Positions 1-7,656 are shown, counted from the stretch's first letter. The stretch is DNA of 64,000 nucleotides from Hyphomicrobiales bacterium (GCA_016185205.1 JACPOA010000026.1:1-64000); one strand, 5' to 3'. Numbers and translations are program-made. The notes: generated from the letters alone by a model not told the origin.

Positions 1-2
1 CC

Positions 3-242
3 ATCCGCCTGCGCGTGCAGCTGCGCAGCTTCGATGCGATCTGTCGTCTGGTCGAATGCAATGTCGGCGTCGGCATCGTGCCGGAAACCACCGTGCAGCG
101 GGCGGCGCGCAACATGGCGATCAATGCCGTGCGGCTGACCGATTCCTGGGCGCCGCGCGAATTGACCATCTGCGTGCGCGACGTCGAGGCGCTGCCGCCT
201 TATGCGCGGCAACTGCTGGATCATTTGAAGGCGAGTGCTTAA
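3..242 (+). CDS. LysR-family transcriptional regulator, C-terminal end (partial)
   Basis: The reading frame is open from the window edge and stops at 240-242, so only about 79 C-terminal residues are present. The stretch around GVGIVPETTVQRAA, followed by a region ending in ARQLLDHLKA, matches the end of the LysR substrate-binding domain, where the G-x-GI-x-P turn and a final helix are typical. The DNA-binding N-terminus lies outside the window, so target and effector cannot be inferred. A palindromic repeat begins three bases after the stop. Confidence is limited by the short fragment. Confidence 0.7.
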   Translation: MRLRVQLRSFDAICRLVECNVGVGIVPETTVQRAARNMAINAVRLTDSWAPRELTICVRDVEALPPYARQLLDHLKASA

Positions 243-244
243 TC

Positions 245-346
245 GTCATTCCGGGGCGCGCCGAAGGCGCGAACCCGGAATCCAGAAGCAACACGGGATG
301 TGTCTCTGGATTCCGGGTCCGGCGCTTTGCGCCGTCCCGGAATGAC
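245..346. repeat. Composite GTCAT...ATGAC palindromic repeat
   Basis: The element begins GTCATTCCGG and ends CCCGGAATGAC. Each half forms its own hairpin (ATTCCGGG/CCCGGAAT arms), and an inner TCCAGA/TCTGGA pair joins the halves. It lies between the LysR stop and the 3' end of the MaoC gene, so it could fold in both converging transcripts. The same architecture recurs at 33879-34045, 56275-56363 and 57598-57682. Confidence 0.8.
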
Positions 347-349
347 AAG

Positions 350-1414
350 TCACCGCGGCATCAGCACCCAATAATCGAGATCGAGGATCACCGCCGGGTC
401 GTATTCGTCGCCGACTTTGGAAGGGAAATCCGCGCACGGCCGGTCCTTGGTGGCGACGGTGCGCAGGCGGAGCGCTCCGACATCGTGGCGGCCGGGCAGT
501 TCGGCGCGATCAAGCACTTCCGACCAAGCGAACACGGTGAGGCCTGCAAACAGCGGCGCCACGTGGCGTCCGCCATTGATCGCCGCCACGTGGAACGCGT
601 TGCCGAGCCCGTTGAAACTGAGCGCGCGCGCCAGCGAAATGGCGTGGCCGCCATAGATCAGGCGGCGGCCGAAGCGGCCCTTGCCCTCGGCGAACTGGTT
701 GAAATGCACGCGCGCGGTGTTCTGATAAAGCCGCGTCGCGATCTGATGCTCGGCCTCCTCCACCGTGACGCCATCGACATGGTCGATTCTGTCGCCGGTC
801 TTGTAGTCGCCGAAACGGTGCGGGCTGCCGGACAGCACCGTGTCATACGCCGAAGCATCGAGCGGCGGGCAGGCGGTGCCGAGCTTGGCGACATCCACGC
901 TCTTAGGGACCTCCGGTACTTTCTCGGTTGGCGCGGGCGACGTCTCGTCGCGCTTGCGCACCATCACCCAGCGCACATAGTCGAGCACCGCGGCGCCTTC
1001 CTGGTCGAAGCCGCGCGAGCGTACAGTGACGATGCCGGTCTTGCGGTTGGAGTTTTCCTTCAGGCCGATCACTTCCGACGCCGCATGCAGCGTGTCTCCC
1101 GGATAGACCGGCTTCAAGAAACGGCAATCGGCATAGCCGAGATTGGCAACGGCATTGAGCGAGACGTCCGGCACTGTCTTGCCGAACACCGTGTGGAACA
1201 CCAGCAGATCGTCGAGCGGCGAGCGCGGATAGCCGAGCTTGCGCGCGAAAGCATCCGACGACTGCACGGCAAAGCGCGCCCCGAACAGCCCGTTGTAGAG
1301 CGCCACGTCCCCGAGGGTGACGGTGCGCGGCGTGGCGTGGCGGATTTCCTGGCCAAGCCGGAAATCCTCGAAGAAATTTCCCGGGTTGGTTTTGTGCGCG
1401 AACGGCTCGCTCAC
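350..1414 (-). CDS. MaoC-family dehydratase, probable mesaconyl-CoA hydratase
   Basis: A protein of about 354 residues with two hot-dog (MaoC-like) halves. The N-terminal half starts near NFFEDFRLGQEIRHATPRTV and the C-terminal half carries GRFGRRLIYGGHAISLARAL. Length and double-domain layout match mesaconyl-CoA (beta-methylmalyl-CoA) hydratase of the ethylmalonyl-CoA and related pathways. I chose the GTG at 1414 because GGAA stands about 8 bases upstream; GTG at 1459 and ATG at 1453 are in frame but have no ribosome-binding site. A CoA-ester lyase that could share the pathway lies at 12205. The exact substrate is inferred from family resemblance. Confidence 0.75.
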   Translation of the reverse strand: MSEPFAHKTNPGNFFEDFRLGQEIRHATPRTVTLGDVALYNGLFGARFAVQSSDAFARKLGYPRSPLDDLLVFHTVFGKTVPDVSLNAVANLGYADCRFLKPVYPGDTLHAASEVIGLKENSNRKTGIVTVRSRGFDQEGAAVLDYVRWVMVRKRDETSPAPTEKVPEVPKSVDVAKLGTACPPLDASAYDTVLSGSPHRFGDYKTGDRIDHVDGVTVEEAEHQIATRLYQNTARVHFNQFAEGKGRFGRRLIYGGHAISLARALSFNGLGNAFHVAAINGGRHVAPLFAGLTVFAWSEVLDRAELPGRHDVGALRLRTVATKDRPCADFPSKVGDEYDPAVILDLDYWVLMPR

Positions 1415-1568
1415 TGAACTGGTTCCTTCATCCGGTCTTGCCCGGTCCGGCATTCTCACAAAACCGTGAGCCGAACGCTAGGTTCGGGCAACGGGAAACT
1501 GATGAGGACGTGTTTAGCCCTTGTGTTAGCGACTAAAGTGCAAATCCATCCCAGAGGGAGCACACGCG

Positions 1569-1805
1569 ATGAAAAAGGGTCTTTTGTTTTCCGCCATTCT
1601 GTCGACCGCGATCGCAGCCGGCGTGGCCATGGCGCCGGTGGCTTTCGCCGACGACATGAAGAAGGACACCATGTCCAAGGACAGCATGTCGAAGGATTCG
1701 ATGAAGAAGGACACGATGTCGAAAGATACCATGTCCAAGGACTCGATGAAGAAGGACGACGGCATGGCCAAGGACAATATGGCCAAGGACAACATGAAGA
1801 AATAA
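1569..1805 (+). CDS. Exported Met-rich pentapeptide MXKDX repeat protein (MrpX-like)
   Basis: A 78-residue protein. A signal peptide (MKKGLLFSAILSTAIAAG, cleavage probably after VAFA) is followed by about ten tandem five-residue units of the form M-(K/S/A)-K-D-x. The mature part is almost only Met, Lys, Asp, Ser, Thr and Asn, with no Cys or aromatic residues. This matches the pentapeptide MXKDX family and resembles MrpX, a periplasmic Met-rich peptide oxidised by hypochlorite and reduced by a molybdenum Met-sulfoxide reductase. A cytochrome b and a molybdopterin oxidoreductase follow on the same strand, 79 bp downstream, which supports that role. Ribosome-binding site AGAGGGAG. The 15-bp DNA repeat underlies the protein repeat. 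Confidence 0.82.
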   Translation: MKKGLLFSAILSTAIAAGVAMAPVAFADDMKKDTMSKDSMSKDSMKKDTMSKDTMSKDSMKKDDGMAKDNMAKDNMKK

Positions 1806-1884
1806 ATTGCCCGCTGCCGGGTTCTTGCAGCCAGGGGCCCGGCGGCGACGTATATTGGCCAACCGCCAGTATCGGACATGAACC

Positions 1885-2514
1885 ATGAGCGCGGAAACGG
1901 CAGTCGGCGGCAGTCAGATCGCAGCGCGCGAGGCCATTCATCCGGCCTGGGTGCGCGTCACCCATTGGATCAATGCGATCGCGATCCTGGTGATGATCGG
2001 TTCCGGCTGGCAGATCTACGACGCCGCGCCGCTATTCGAGGGGCTGCGCTTCGGCAAGAGTATCTCGCTCGGCAACTGGCTGGCCGGCGCGCTGCTCTGG
2101 CACTTCGCCGCCATGTGGGTGCTGGCGATCAACGGCCTCGTCTATGTGACGCTGGGGATCGTCAGCGGCCGTTTCCGCCGCAAGCTGTTGCCGATCAGCC
2201 CGGCCCAAGTGTTGGCCGATGCCAAGGCGGCGCTCAGCTTCAAGCTCTCGCACGAGGATATTTCGCGCTACAACGCGGTGCAGAAGCTGCTCTATGCCGG
2301 CGTGATCCTCACCGGCATCGTGATCGTGCTGTCGGGTCTGGCGATCTGGAAGCCGGTGCAGTTGCAGGAACTGACCGTGCTGTTCGGCGGTTACGATGTC
2401 GCGCGCTACGTGCATTTCTTCGCCATGGCCGCGATCGTCGGATTTCTGGTCGTGCATGTGGCGCTCGCCTTGTTGGTGCCCAAGAGCCTGCGCGCCATGA
2501 TCACCGGCAGGTAG
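1885..2514 (+). CDS. Cytochrome b/b561-type membrane protein (YedZ1-like)
   Basis: A 209-residue integral membrane protein with four or five hydrophobic segments. His residues are placed as in di-heme cytochrome b: H27 in VRVTHWINA, a His in LLWHFAAMW, and two in the YVHFFAM...VVHVALALL helix. Such proteins pass quinol electrons to a periplasmic partner. The next gene, a Tat-exported molybdopterin oxidoreductase, starts 11 bp downstream, so the two are very likely one electron-transfer unit. It is of the Ni/Fe-hydrogenase cytochrome b/b561 type rather than classical MsrQ. Quinone as electron donor is inferred. Confidence 0.82.
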   Translation: MSAETAVGGSQIAAREAIHPAWVRVTHWINAIAILVMIGSGWQIYDAAPLFEGLRFGKSISLGNWLAGALLWHFAAMWVLAINGLVYVTLGIVSGRFRRKLLPISPAQVLADAKAALSFKLSHEDISRYNAVQKLLYAGVILTGIVIVLSGLAIWKPVQLQELTVLFGGYDVARYVHFFAMAAIVGFLVVHVALALLVPKSLRAMITGR

Positions 2515-2525
2515 GGAGAGACCTC

Positions 2526-3299
2526 ATGCGCCAGCGCAAAATCATTCCCGGCGTCGATCCCAGGCTGCTGATCAAGGATGCAGCCGCGCTGATGCCCGAG
2601 GCCAGCCGGCGCGGCTTCCTGCGCGGCGCCGCCAGCCTGGGCGCGCTCACCTTCCTGACCGGCTGCGACATCATCGACGGCGACACCGCCGAAGGCGTGT
2701 TGCGCAAGATTTCCGCCTTCAACGACGGCGCGCAGGCAGCGCTGTTCAGCCGCAGCAAGCTGGCGCCGACGTATCCGGAAAGCGCCATCACCCGGCCGTT
2801 CCCGTTCAACGCCTATTACGACGAGGACGAGGCGCCGGAGGTGGACGGCGGCACCTACAAACTTGAAGTGGCCGGCTTGGTCGACAACAAGAAACCGTGG
2901 ACGCTTGAGCAGCTGCACGCGCTGCCCGAGGTGTCGCAGATCACCCGCCATGTCTGCGTCGAAGGCTGGAGCGCTATCGGCTCCTGGCAGGGCACGCCGC
3001 TGTCGGAATTCCTCACGCGCATCGGCGCCGACACCCGCGCCAAATACGTCTGGTTCAAATGCGCCGAGGGCTACAGCAACACCATCGACATGCCGACCGC
3101 GCTGCATCCGCAGACGCAGATGACCTTCAAATACGACCACAAGATCCTGCCGCGCGCCTATGGCTTCCCGATGAAGATCCGCATGCCCACCAAGCTCGGC
3201 TTCAAGAACCCGAAATACGTGGTGGCGATGGAAGTCACCAACACCGACAGAGGCGGCTATTGGGAGGACCAGGGCTACAACTGGTTCAGCGGGTTGTAG
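2526..3299 (+). CDS. Tat-exported molybdopterin-dependent oxidoreductase (YedY1-like)
   Basis: A protein of 257 residues. The N-terminus has a twin-arginine motif (SRRGFLRG, R28-R29) followed by a lipobox-like LTGC (Cys47), suggesting a Tat-exported lipoprotein. The sulfite-oxidase-fold Moco domain follows, with the molybdenum-ligating Cys144 in RHVCVEGWSAIGSW. It lacks the C-terminal dimerisation domain of sulfite oxidases, and its length fits the MsrP/YedY group. I took the ATG at 2526; the longer frame upstream belongs to the cytochrome b gene in another phase. With the cytochrome b and the Met-rich peptide it plausibly reduces periplasmic Met sulfoxide. Substrate not proven. Confidence 0.82.
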   Translation: MRQRKIIPGVDPRLLIKDAAALMPEASRRGFLRGAASLGALTFLTGCDIIDGDTAEGVLRKISAFNDGAQAALFSRSKLAPTYPESAITRPFPFNAYYDEDEAPEVDGGTYKLEVAGLVDNKKPWTLEQLHALPEVSQITRHVCVEGWSAIGSWQGTPLSEFLTRIGADTRAKYVWFKCAEGYSNTIDMPTALHPQTQMTFKYDHKILPRAYGFPMKIRMPTKLGFKNPKYVVAMEVTNTDRGGYWEDQGYNWFSGL

Positions 3300-3302
3300 C
3301 GG

Positions 3303-3710
3303 TCACCGCGCCATAAATGGGTTTATTAGCTCCACCCCGAATTCCTTGAAGTCCTTCACGTTCCTGGTCACGACGGAGAGCCCGTGCAGCTTCGCTGTTG
3401 CCGCGATCATCGCGTCCGCGATCAGTTCATCTGACTTTCCATGCATGAGCCTGCCCCACAGGCGAAATGCGGCGCCGTCCAACGGCAATACACTCCATGT
3501 ATCGGCGATGTGATCGGCCCAGGCTTCGATCTCGGCCGCCCTTTCCGCATCTTGCCCGCGCGTGATTTCAATCCCGACTTGAATTTCGCCAAGTGAGACG
3601 GCCGAAATGTGGAGATGCCGGTCGTCCACGCCACGTATCCAGGCGATAACGGCGCCATGCGGCTTCGACTTGCGCAGTTCGGAAAGTACATTCGTATCGA
3701 GCAGATACAT
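3303..3710 (-). CDS. vapC: VapC-type PIN-domain toxin (FitB-like)
   Basis: A 135-residue PIN-domain protein. The acidic metal site is complete: D5 in LLDTNVLSELR, E42 in SLGEIQVG, D99 in IADAMIAATA and D120 in VTRNVKDF. PIN toxins are Mg-dependent RNases, often cutting tRNA or rRNA. It follows the antitoxin gene by 6 bp on the same strand, the usual antitoxin-first order. The opening of LLDTNVLSELRK is characteristic of the FitB/VapC subgroup. Its RNA target cannot be read from sequence. Confidence 0.9.
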   Translation of the reverse strand: MYLLDTNVLSELRKSKPHGAVIAWIRGVDDRHLHISAVSLGEIQVGIEITRGQDAERAAEIEAWADHIADTWSVLPLDGAAFRLWGRLMHGKSDELIADAMIAATAKLHGLSVVTRNVKDFKEFGVELINPFMAR

Positions 3711-3716
3711 CCGCGC

Positions 3717-3974
3717 TTACTCGAAGCGCTCAGGCCGACGCCATTTCCATCGCCGGCGCGGCGGGATATTTAGTTCGCCGCGGCCTTCGTCGCTCAACAG
3801 CAATTCCTTGAGCGTCGGCTTGCTGCCCTTTGCCAGCCGTTTCCATTGCTCGGCCGGCACCAGAACCGCAGCGTCCACGCCTCGCCGGGTGACGAGCTGC
3901 GGGCCTTTCTTCAAGCAGGCGTCGAGCATCTCGCTGAACCGCGCTTTGGCATCCTGCACCGGCCAGGTTTTCAT
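3717..3974 (-). CDS. Phd/YefM-family antitoxin
   Basis: An 85-residue protein whose N-terminus (TWPVQDAKARFSEMLDACLK) is the DNA-binding Phd/YefM fold. It continues with QLVTRRGVDAAVLVPAEQW, the standard family core. The C-terminal part (about residues 50-85) is basic and would wrap the toxin. It is the first gene of the pair with the PIN toxin. Two 12-bp direct repeats with an ACTAGT core lie 10-33 bp before its start and are the likely autoregulatory operator. Confidence 0.9.
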   Translation of the reverse strand: MKTWPVQDAKARFSEMLDACLKKGPQLVTRRGVDAAVLVPAEQWKRLAKGSKPTLKELLLSDEGRGELNIPPRRRWKWRRPERFE

Positions 3975-3983
3975 AGGGAAGCC

Positions 3984-4007
3984 TCTGACTAGTTATCTGA
4001 CTAGTTT
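3984..4007 (-). promoter_or_regulatory. Probable toxin-antitoxin operator, two 12-bp direct repeats
   Basis: TCTGACTAGTTA (3984-3995) is followed directly by TCTGACTAGTTT (3996-4007), each centred on the palindrome ACTAGT. The pair sits just upstream of the antitoxin ATG at 3974. Phd/YefM proteins bind short palindromes repeated at about one helical turn, which fits this layout. The role is inferred from position and symmetry. Confidence 0.6.
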
Positions 4008-4145
4008 AAGAGGGAGGGGCGCCGGGCGCAAGGGCCGCTTGACCGGGTCGCTCCGGTCTTTCGTATTAAAAATTTGCTCGTCTTGCCATTCCCGGCGCGG
4101 CGCCTTAGCACTCCGCGCGAGTTCAGTCATGGCGAGGCGTAAAAA

Positions 4146-5258
4146 ATGGCGACCCACAATCTCCTGCTGCTGCCCGGCGACGGCATCGGCCCCGAAGTGA
4201 TGGCGCAGGTGAAGCGCGTCATCGACTTCTTCAACAGACAAGGCCCGGACAAATTCACCTCCGAGGAGGCGCTGGTCGGTGGCTGCTGTTTCGATGCCCA
4301 CAGGGTCGCCATCACCGACGCCACCATGGCGAAGGCCAAGGCCGCCGATGCCGTCATCTTCGGCTCGGTGGGCGGGCCGAAATGGGACAAGGTGCCCTTT
4401 GACGCGCGGCCCGAGGCCGGGCTGTTGCGCCTGCGCAAGGACCTCGCGCTCTACGCCAATTTGCGTCCGGCGGTGACCTATCCCGCGCTCGCCGATGCCT
4501 CTTCGCTCAAGCGCGAGCTGGTCGAGGGCCTCGACATCATGATTTTGCGCGAGCTGACCGGCGGCGTGTATTTCGGCGAGCCCAAGACCATCACCGATCT
4601 CGGCAACGGCCAGAAGCGCGCCATCGACACCCAGGTCTACGACACCTACGAGATCGAGCGCATCGGGCGCGTGGCCTTCGAGCTGGCGCGCAAGCGGCGC
4701 AACAAGGTCACCTCGATGGAAAAGCGCAACGTCATGGTATCGGGCGTGCTGTGGAACGAGGTGATGACGGCGCTGCACGCGCGCGAGTTCAAGGACGTGC
4801 AGCTCGAGCACATGCTGGCGGACGCCGGCGGCATGCAGCTGGTGCGCAATCCGAAACAGTTCGATGTCATCGTCACCGACAATCTGTTCGGCGACATGCT
4901 GTCGGATGTGGCGTCGATGCTCACCGGCTCGCTCGGCATGCTGGCGTCGGCCTCATTGGGCGAAGTCGATCCCAAGACCAAACGGCGCAAGGCGCTGTAC
5001 GAGCCGGTGCACGGCTCGGCGCCCGACATCGCGGGCAAGGGCATCGCCAACCCGATCGCCATGATCGCCTCGTTCGGCATGGCGCTGCGCTATTCGTTCA
5101 ATCTCGGCAGAGAGGCCGACATGATCGATCAGGCGATCGCCGCCACGCTCGCCAAGGGCCTGCGCACCGCCGATATCAAGTCGGAGGGCACGAAGGTGGT
5201 GAGCACGGCGGAGATGGGCGACGCGATTTTGGCGGAGTTGGAAAAGCTGGCGGGTTAG
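4146..5258 (+). CDS. leuB: 3-isopropylmalate dehydrogenase
   Basis: A 370-residue isocitrate/isopropylmalate dehydrogenase-family protein. It oxidises and decarboxylates 3-isopropylmalate to 2-oxoisocaproate with NAD in leucine synthesis. Visible signatures are the N-terminal [38 protein letters not shown], the catalytic region with [16 protein letters not shown], and [18 protein letters not shown] in the cofactor site. Length matches the family. leuD and leuC are 14-19 kb away in this window and on the other strand, so the leucine genes are dispersed. A bidirectional terminator follows. Confidence 0.97.
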   Translation: MATHNLLLLPGDGIGPEVMAQVKRVIDFFNRQGPDKFTSEEALVGGCCFDAHRVAITDATMAKAKAADAVIFGSVGGPKWDKVPFDARPEAGLLRLRKDLALYANLRPAVTYPALADASSLKRELVEGLDIMILRELTGGVYFGEPKTITDLGNGQKRAIDTQVYDTYEIERIGRVAFELARKRRNKVTSMEKRNVMVSGVLWNEVMTALHAREFKDVQLEHMLADAGGMQLVRNPKQFDVIVTDNLFGDMLSDVASMLTGSLGMLASASLGEVDPKTKRRKALYEPVHGSAPDIAGKGIANPIAMIASFGMALRYSFNLGREADMIDQAIAATLAKGLRTADIKSEGTKVVSTAEMGDAILAELEKLAG

Positions 5259-5284
5259 CGCCTCGCACACTGAATTCAAAAACA

Positions 5285-5310
5285 AAAACGCGGCCATTTG
5301 GCCGCGTTTT
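5285..5310. terminator. Bidirectional Rho-independent terminator
   Basis: AAAACGCGGCC (5285-5295), an ATTT loop, then GGCCGCGTTTT (5300-5310). This perfect 11-bp stem ends in A/T runs on both sides. It can terminate leuB on the plus strand and the small gene at 5336 on the minus strand. Confidence 0.85.
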
Positions 5311-5335
5311 GCATTCTCTCGACTTGAAATTCGTT

Positions 5336-5695
5336 TTAGTAGCCGATCCAGGGATTATTGCGGCCGGGCAGCGTCCACATGTTGGGCAGCGCCGACTGGT
5401 TGCTGCCGAACGCCGTGTTGTCGAGCACGCTCGACGCGCGATGGTTCGGCGTGAAGGCGTAGCCGTGTTCGCTGTTTTCGCCGGGGAATCTTTCCGTGCC
5501 CGGATCGAGATAGGACCGCTTCTGAATGATGATGCGGGTGCGCCTACGGCCATCCTCGTCGCGGCTGACGAAGACGGTATGGCCGCGGGTCGCGACCACC
5601 ACGCGCTTTTTCTGCGGCGCGGCGTCGGCCGGCAGGGCCATCAGGCCGATGGCGGCGGTAACCGCCAAGGCGGTGGCAACGACTTTCAAACGCAT
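5336..5695 (-). CDS. Hypothetical exported protein
   Basis: A 119-residue protein with a clear signal peptide (MRLKVVATALAVTAAIGLMA, cleavage probably after ADA). The mature part is basic, then low in recognisable motifs: KKRVVVATRGHTVFVSRDED, then RRRTRIIIQKRSYLDPGT and a C-terminus ending in PGRNNPWIGY. I took the ATG at 5695 because GAGGAA precedes it by six bases; an upstream in-frame start at 5725 would mask the signal peptide. No enzyme motif is visible. It resembles small periplasmic proteins of unknown function common in Hyphomicrobiales. It converges on leuB across the shared terminator. Confidence 0.75.
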   Translation of the reverse strand: MRLKVVATALAVTAAIGLMALPADAAPQKKRVVVATRGHTVFVSRDEDGRRRTRIIIQKRSYLDPGTERFPGENSEHGYAFTPNHRASSVLDNTAFGSNQSALPNMWTLPGRNNPWIGY

Positions 5696-5900
5696 GGATT
5701 CCTCGCCGGTGGCTCTATGTTGCAACGCAGTCTAGCGGGCATTGGTTCGCGGTAACAGGGCTAATCACGCGCAATAATCGCGGCAAATCATTAAAAATAA
5801 GCCACGGCCAGGTATCGGGACGCCGTTTTCCGCAATCTAAGCGTCTGGCGACAAGGGGGTGCGCGTCGCGCAAGGTCCCGCACCCAATCTCACGCGACGG

Positions 5901-5924
5901 GATTCATTCCGGTGGGAGTGAATC
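5901..5924 (+). promoter_or_regulatory. Imperfect 24-bp dyad upstream of the sulfite oxidase gene
   Basis: GATTCATTCC, a GGTG spacer, then GGAGTGAATC: 10-bp arms matching at nine of ten positions. It shares arm and spacer lengths with the dyad 45 bp downstream and contains a CATTC...GAAT core. Possible regulator site; the protein is unknown. Confidence 0.4.
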
Positions 5925-5945
5925 GCCGGCGCGCAAGCGTATTCC

Positions 5946-5969
5946 AAACATTCGCGATTGCGAATGTTT
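5946..5969 (+). promoter_or_regulatory. Perfect 24-bp dyad, candidate sulfur-responsive operator
   Basis: AAACATTCGC, a GATT spacer, then GCGAATGTTT: perfect 10-bp arms, 66 bp before the sulfite oxidase ATG. It contains ATTC-N8-GAAT (5950-5965), which I recall as the consensus for the persulfide-sensing ArsR-family repressor SqrR/BigR. Regulation of a sulfite-oxidising enzyme by such a repressor would make sense. The link is inference. Confidence 0.5.
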
Positions 5970-6035
5970 ATTCCATGCGTTACGCTTTGAGAGAAAAAGC
6001 GCCCTGCAATGGGGGCCGATCAGGGAGAAAACATC

Positions 6036-7388
6036 ATGTCTGGGCGCACAGAACGTTCTATCGAGGAACTCTATCGCGACGATCCTGAGCGGGCCGATGC
6101 CTTGGCCTTCGGACGCGAGAGCGGCCCGAACCGCCGCGGCTTCTTGGGCGGCGCCGGCCTTGCCGCCATGAGCGCGGCCGTCGGCGGCGCGATTCCCTTC
6201 GCAGCGACTATGCCGGGCGGGCTGGTTCCGTCCGCCTTTGCGCAAAGCACCCCTCCGGCTGCGGCGCCCGCTGCGCCAAAGGGCCCGCAATACCTGAAAT
6301 TCCCCGGCAAGAGCGACAAGCTCGTGGTGCTCGGCGAAAAGCCGCTGGTTGCGGAAACACCAGAGCATCTGCTCGACGATGCGACCACGCCGACCGACAA
6401 GCTGTTCGTGCGCAATAACGGCCAAATTCCGGACGAGGCTAAAGAGCCGGACAAGTGGAAGATCACCATCGACGGCGAGGTGAACAAGAAGCTCGAACTC
6501 ACGCTCGGGGAGCTGAAATCCAAATATAAGCCGGTGACCCGCCGCTTGGTGCTCGAATGCGGCGGCAACGGCCGCTCGTTCTTCACGCCGCAGGCGCGTG
6601 GTAACCAATGGACCAATGGTGGTGCCGGCAGTTCCGAATGGACCGGCGTGCGGCTCGCCGATCTGCTTAAGGCGGCGGGCGTGAAGCCCTCCGCTGTTTT
6701 CAGCGGTCACTACGGCACTGACCCGCACCTCTCCGGCGACGCCAGCAAGCCGTCGCTGTCGCGCGGCGTGCCGATCAAGAAGCTGATGGACGAGAACAAT
6801 CTCGTAGTCTGGGCACTCAACGGCCAGCCGTTGCCGAACATCCATGGCGGACCGGTTCGTCTGTTGATCCCCGGCTGGCCCGGTTCGGTGTCGGCCAAGT
6901 GGCTGTCCCGCATTTGGCTCCGCGACAAGGTGCATGATGGCCCCGGCATGGGGCAGTTCTCGTACCGCGTCGCCATCAAGCCAATGGTGCCGGGCGGCAA
7001 GCCGGATGAGAAGAATTTCAAGGATATGGAATCGATGCCGGTGCGTTCGATTATTACCAGTCCGGCCAACGGCACTAAGCTTCCCGCCGGCACCAAGGAA
7101 GTAAAGCTTCGTGGCGCGGCGTGGGCCGGTGACTACACCGTCAAGCAGGTCGATGTGTCGACCGACTTCGGCGCGACCTGGACGCGCGCCACGGTCGAGA
7201 GCCCGAAGAACAAGTACGATTGGCAGCGCTGGACCGCGTCAGTGAAGCTGCCGTCGGACGGCTATTTCGAAATCTGGACACGCGGCACCGATTCCAAAGG
7301 GACAATGCAACCGCACCTCGCTGGGTTCTGGAATCCCCAGGGTTACGGCGGCAACCCGATGCACCGGGTGGCAGTGCTGGTCGGCTGA
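6036..7388 (+). CDS. Sulfite oxidase-family molybdenum enzyme (SorA/SoxC-like), Tat-exported
   Basis: A 450-residue protein. A twin-arginine signal (NRRGFLGGAGLAAM, residues 32-45) is followed by an Ala/Pro-rich linker. The Moco domain carries Cys175 in RRLVLECGGNGRSFF, and the C-terminal Mo-co dimerisation domain (about 330-450) includes AAWAGDYTVKQVDVSTDFG. This two-domain layout is that of periplasmic sulfite:cytochrome c oxidoreductases, oxidising sulfite to sulfate. The ATG at 6036 has AGGGAG eight bases before it; a start at 6009 has none. The next frame overlaps its stop by one base and looks like a truncated cytochrome c subunit, so the natural electron acceptor may be missing. Confidence 0.85.
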   Translation: MSGRTERSIEELYRDDPERADALAFGRESGPNRRGFLGGAGLAAMSAAVGGAIPFAATMPGGLVPSAFAQSTPPAAAPAAPKGPQYLKFPGKSDKLVVLGEKPLVAETPEHLLDDATTPTDKLFVRNNGQIPDEAKEPDKWKITIDGEVNKKLELTLGELKSKYKPVTRRLVLECGGNGRSFFTPQARGNQWTNGGAGSSEWTGVRLADLLKAAGVKPSAVFSGHYGTDPHLSGDASKPSLSRGVPIKKLMDENNLVVWALNGQPLPNIHGGPVRLLIPGWPGSVSAKWLSRIWLRDKVHDGPGMGQFSYRVAIKPMVPGGKPDEKNFKDMESMPVRSIITSPANGTKLPAGTKEVKLRGAAWAGDYTVKQVDVSTDFGATWTRATVESPKNKYDWQRWTASVKLPSDGYFEIWTRGTDSKGTMQPHLAGFWNPQGYGGNPMHRVAVLVG

Positions 7389-7653
7389 TGCGGTACCCTC
7401 ACAACTTCGCCGCCGCGCGCTTTGCGCGGCGGCTCATTGTTTCCGCAATCCTGGCGGCCGGCCTTGTGCCGTCCGCCGGGCCGGCATGAGCCGCCGGCAG
7501 TGGGAGGAGACGCTCACCCTCATGAACGAAAAGCACGGCATGCCCGCGCTCGACGCCAAGGACCGCGAAACCGTGCTTGGCTATCTCGAAGTGGCTTTTC
7601 CGCCGCGCACGCCCGCCGGCGGCGGCTGGCAAAACCCGTTCCTCAATCGTTGA
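7388..7653 (+). pseudogene. Remnant of the cytochrome c subunit of the sulfite dehydrogenase (SorB-like)
   Basis: Two short frames follow the sulfite oxidase in series. 7388-7489 encodes 33 residues that look like a complete signal peptide ending in GLVPSAGPA. 7486-7653 encodes 55 residues (SRRQWEETLTLMNEKHGM...DRETVLGYLEVAFPP) that match the C-terminal helices of SorB-type monoheme cytochromes. The CxxCH heme-binding middle part is absent and the halves are in different phases. The simplest reading is an internal deletion with a frameshift. The first ATG overlaps the upstream stop (TGATG), the normal arrangement for a co-translated subunit. Alternatively the second frame is a tiny independent protein. 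Confidence 0.6.
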
Positions 7654-7656
7654 TCG

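Larger units (their letters stand above)
5696..6035. other. Divergent intergenic region with two dyads
   Basis: A 340-bp gap between the divergent starts at 5695 and 6036. I see no reading frame worth calling. It holds an AT-rich patch near 5786-5802 (AATCATTAAAAATAAG) and two 24-bp dyads at 5901 and 5946, listed separately. The rest shows no clear promoter hexamers. Confidence 0.5.

Noticed and set aside
1656-1802. The 15-bp tandem repeat as a CRISPR or satellite array
   Set aside because: It encodes the MXKDX protein repeat in frame behind a signal peptide; there are no spacers.
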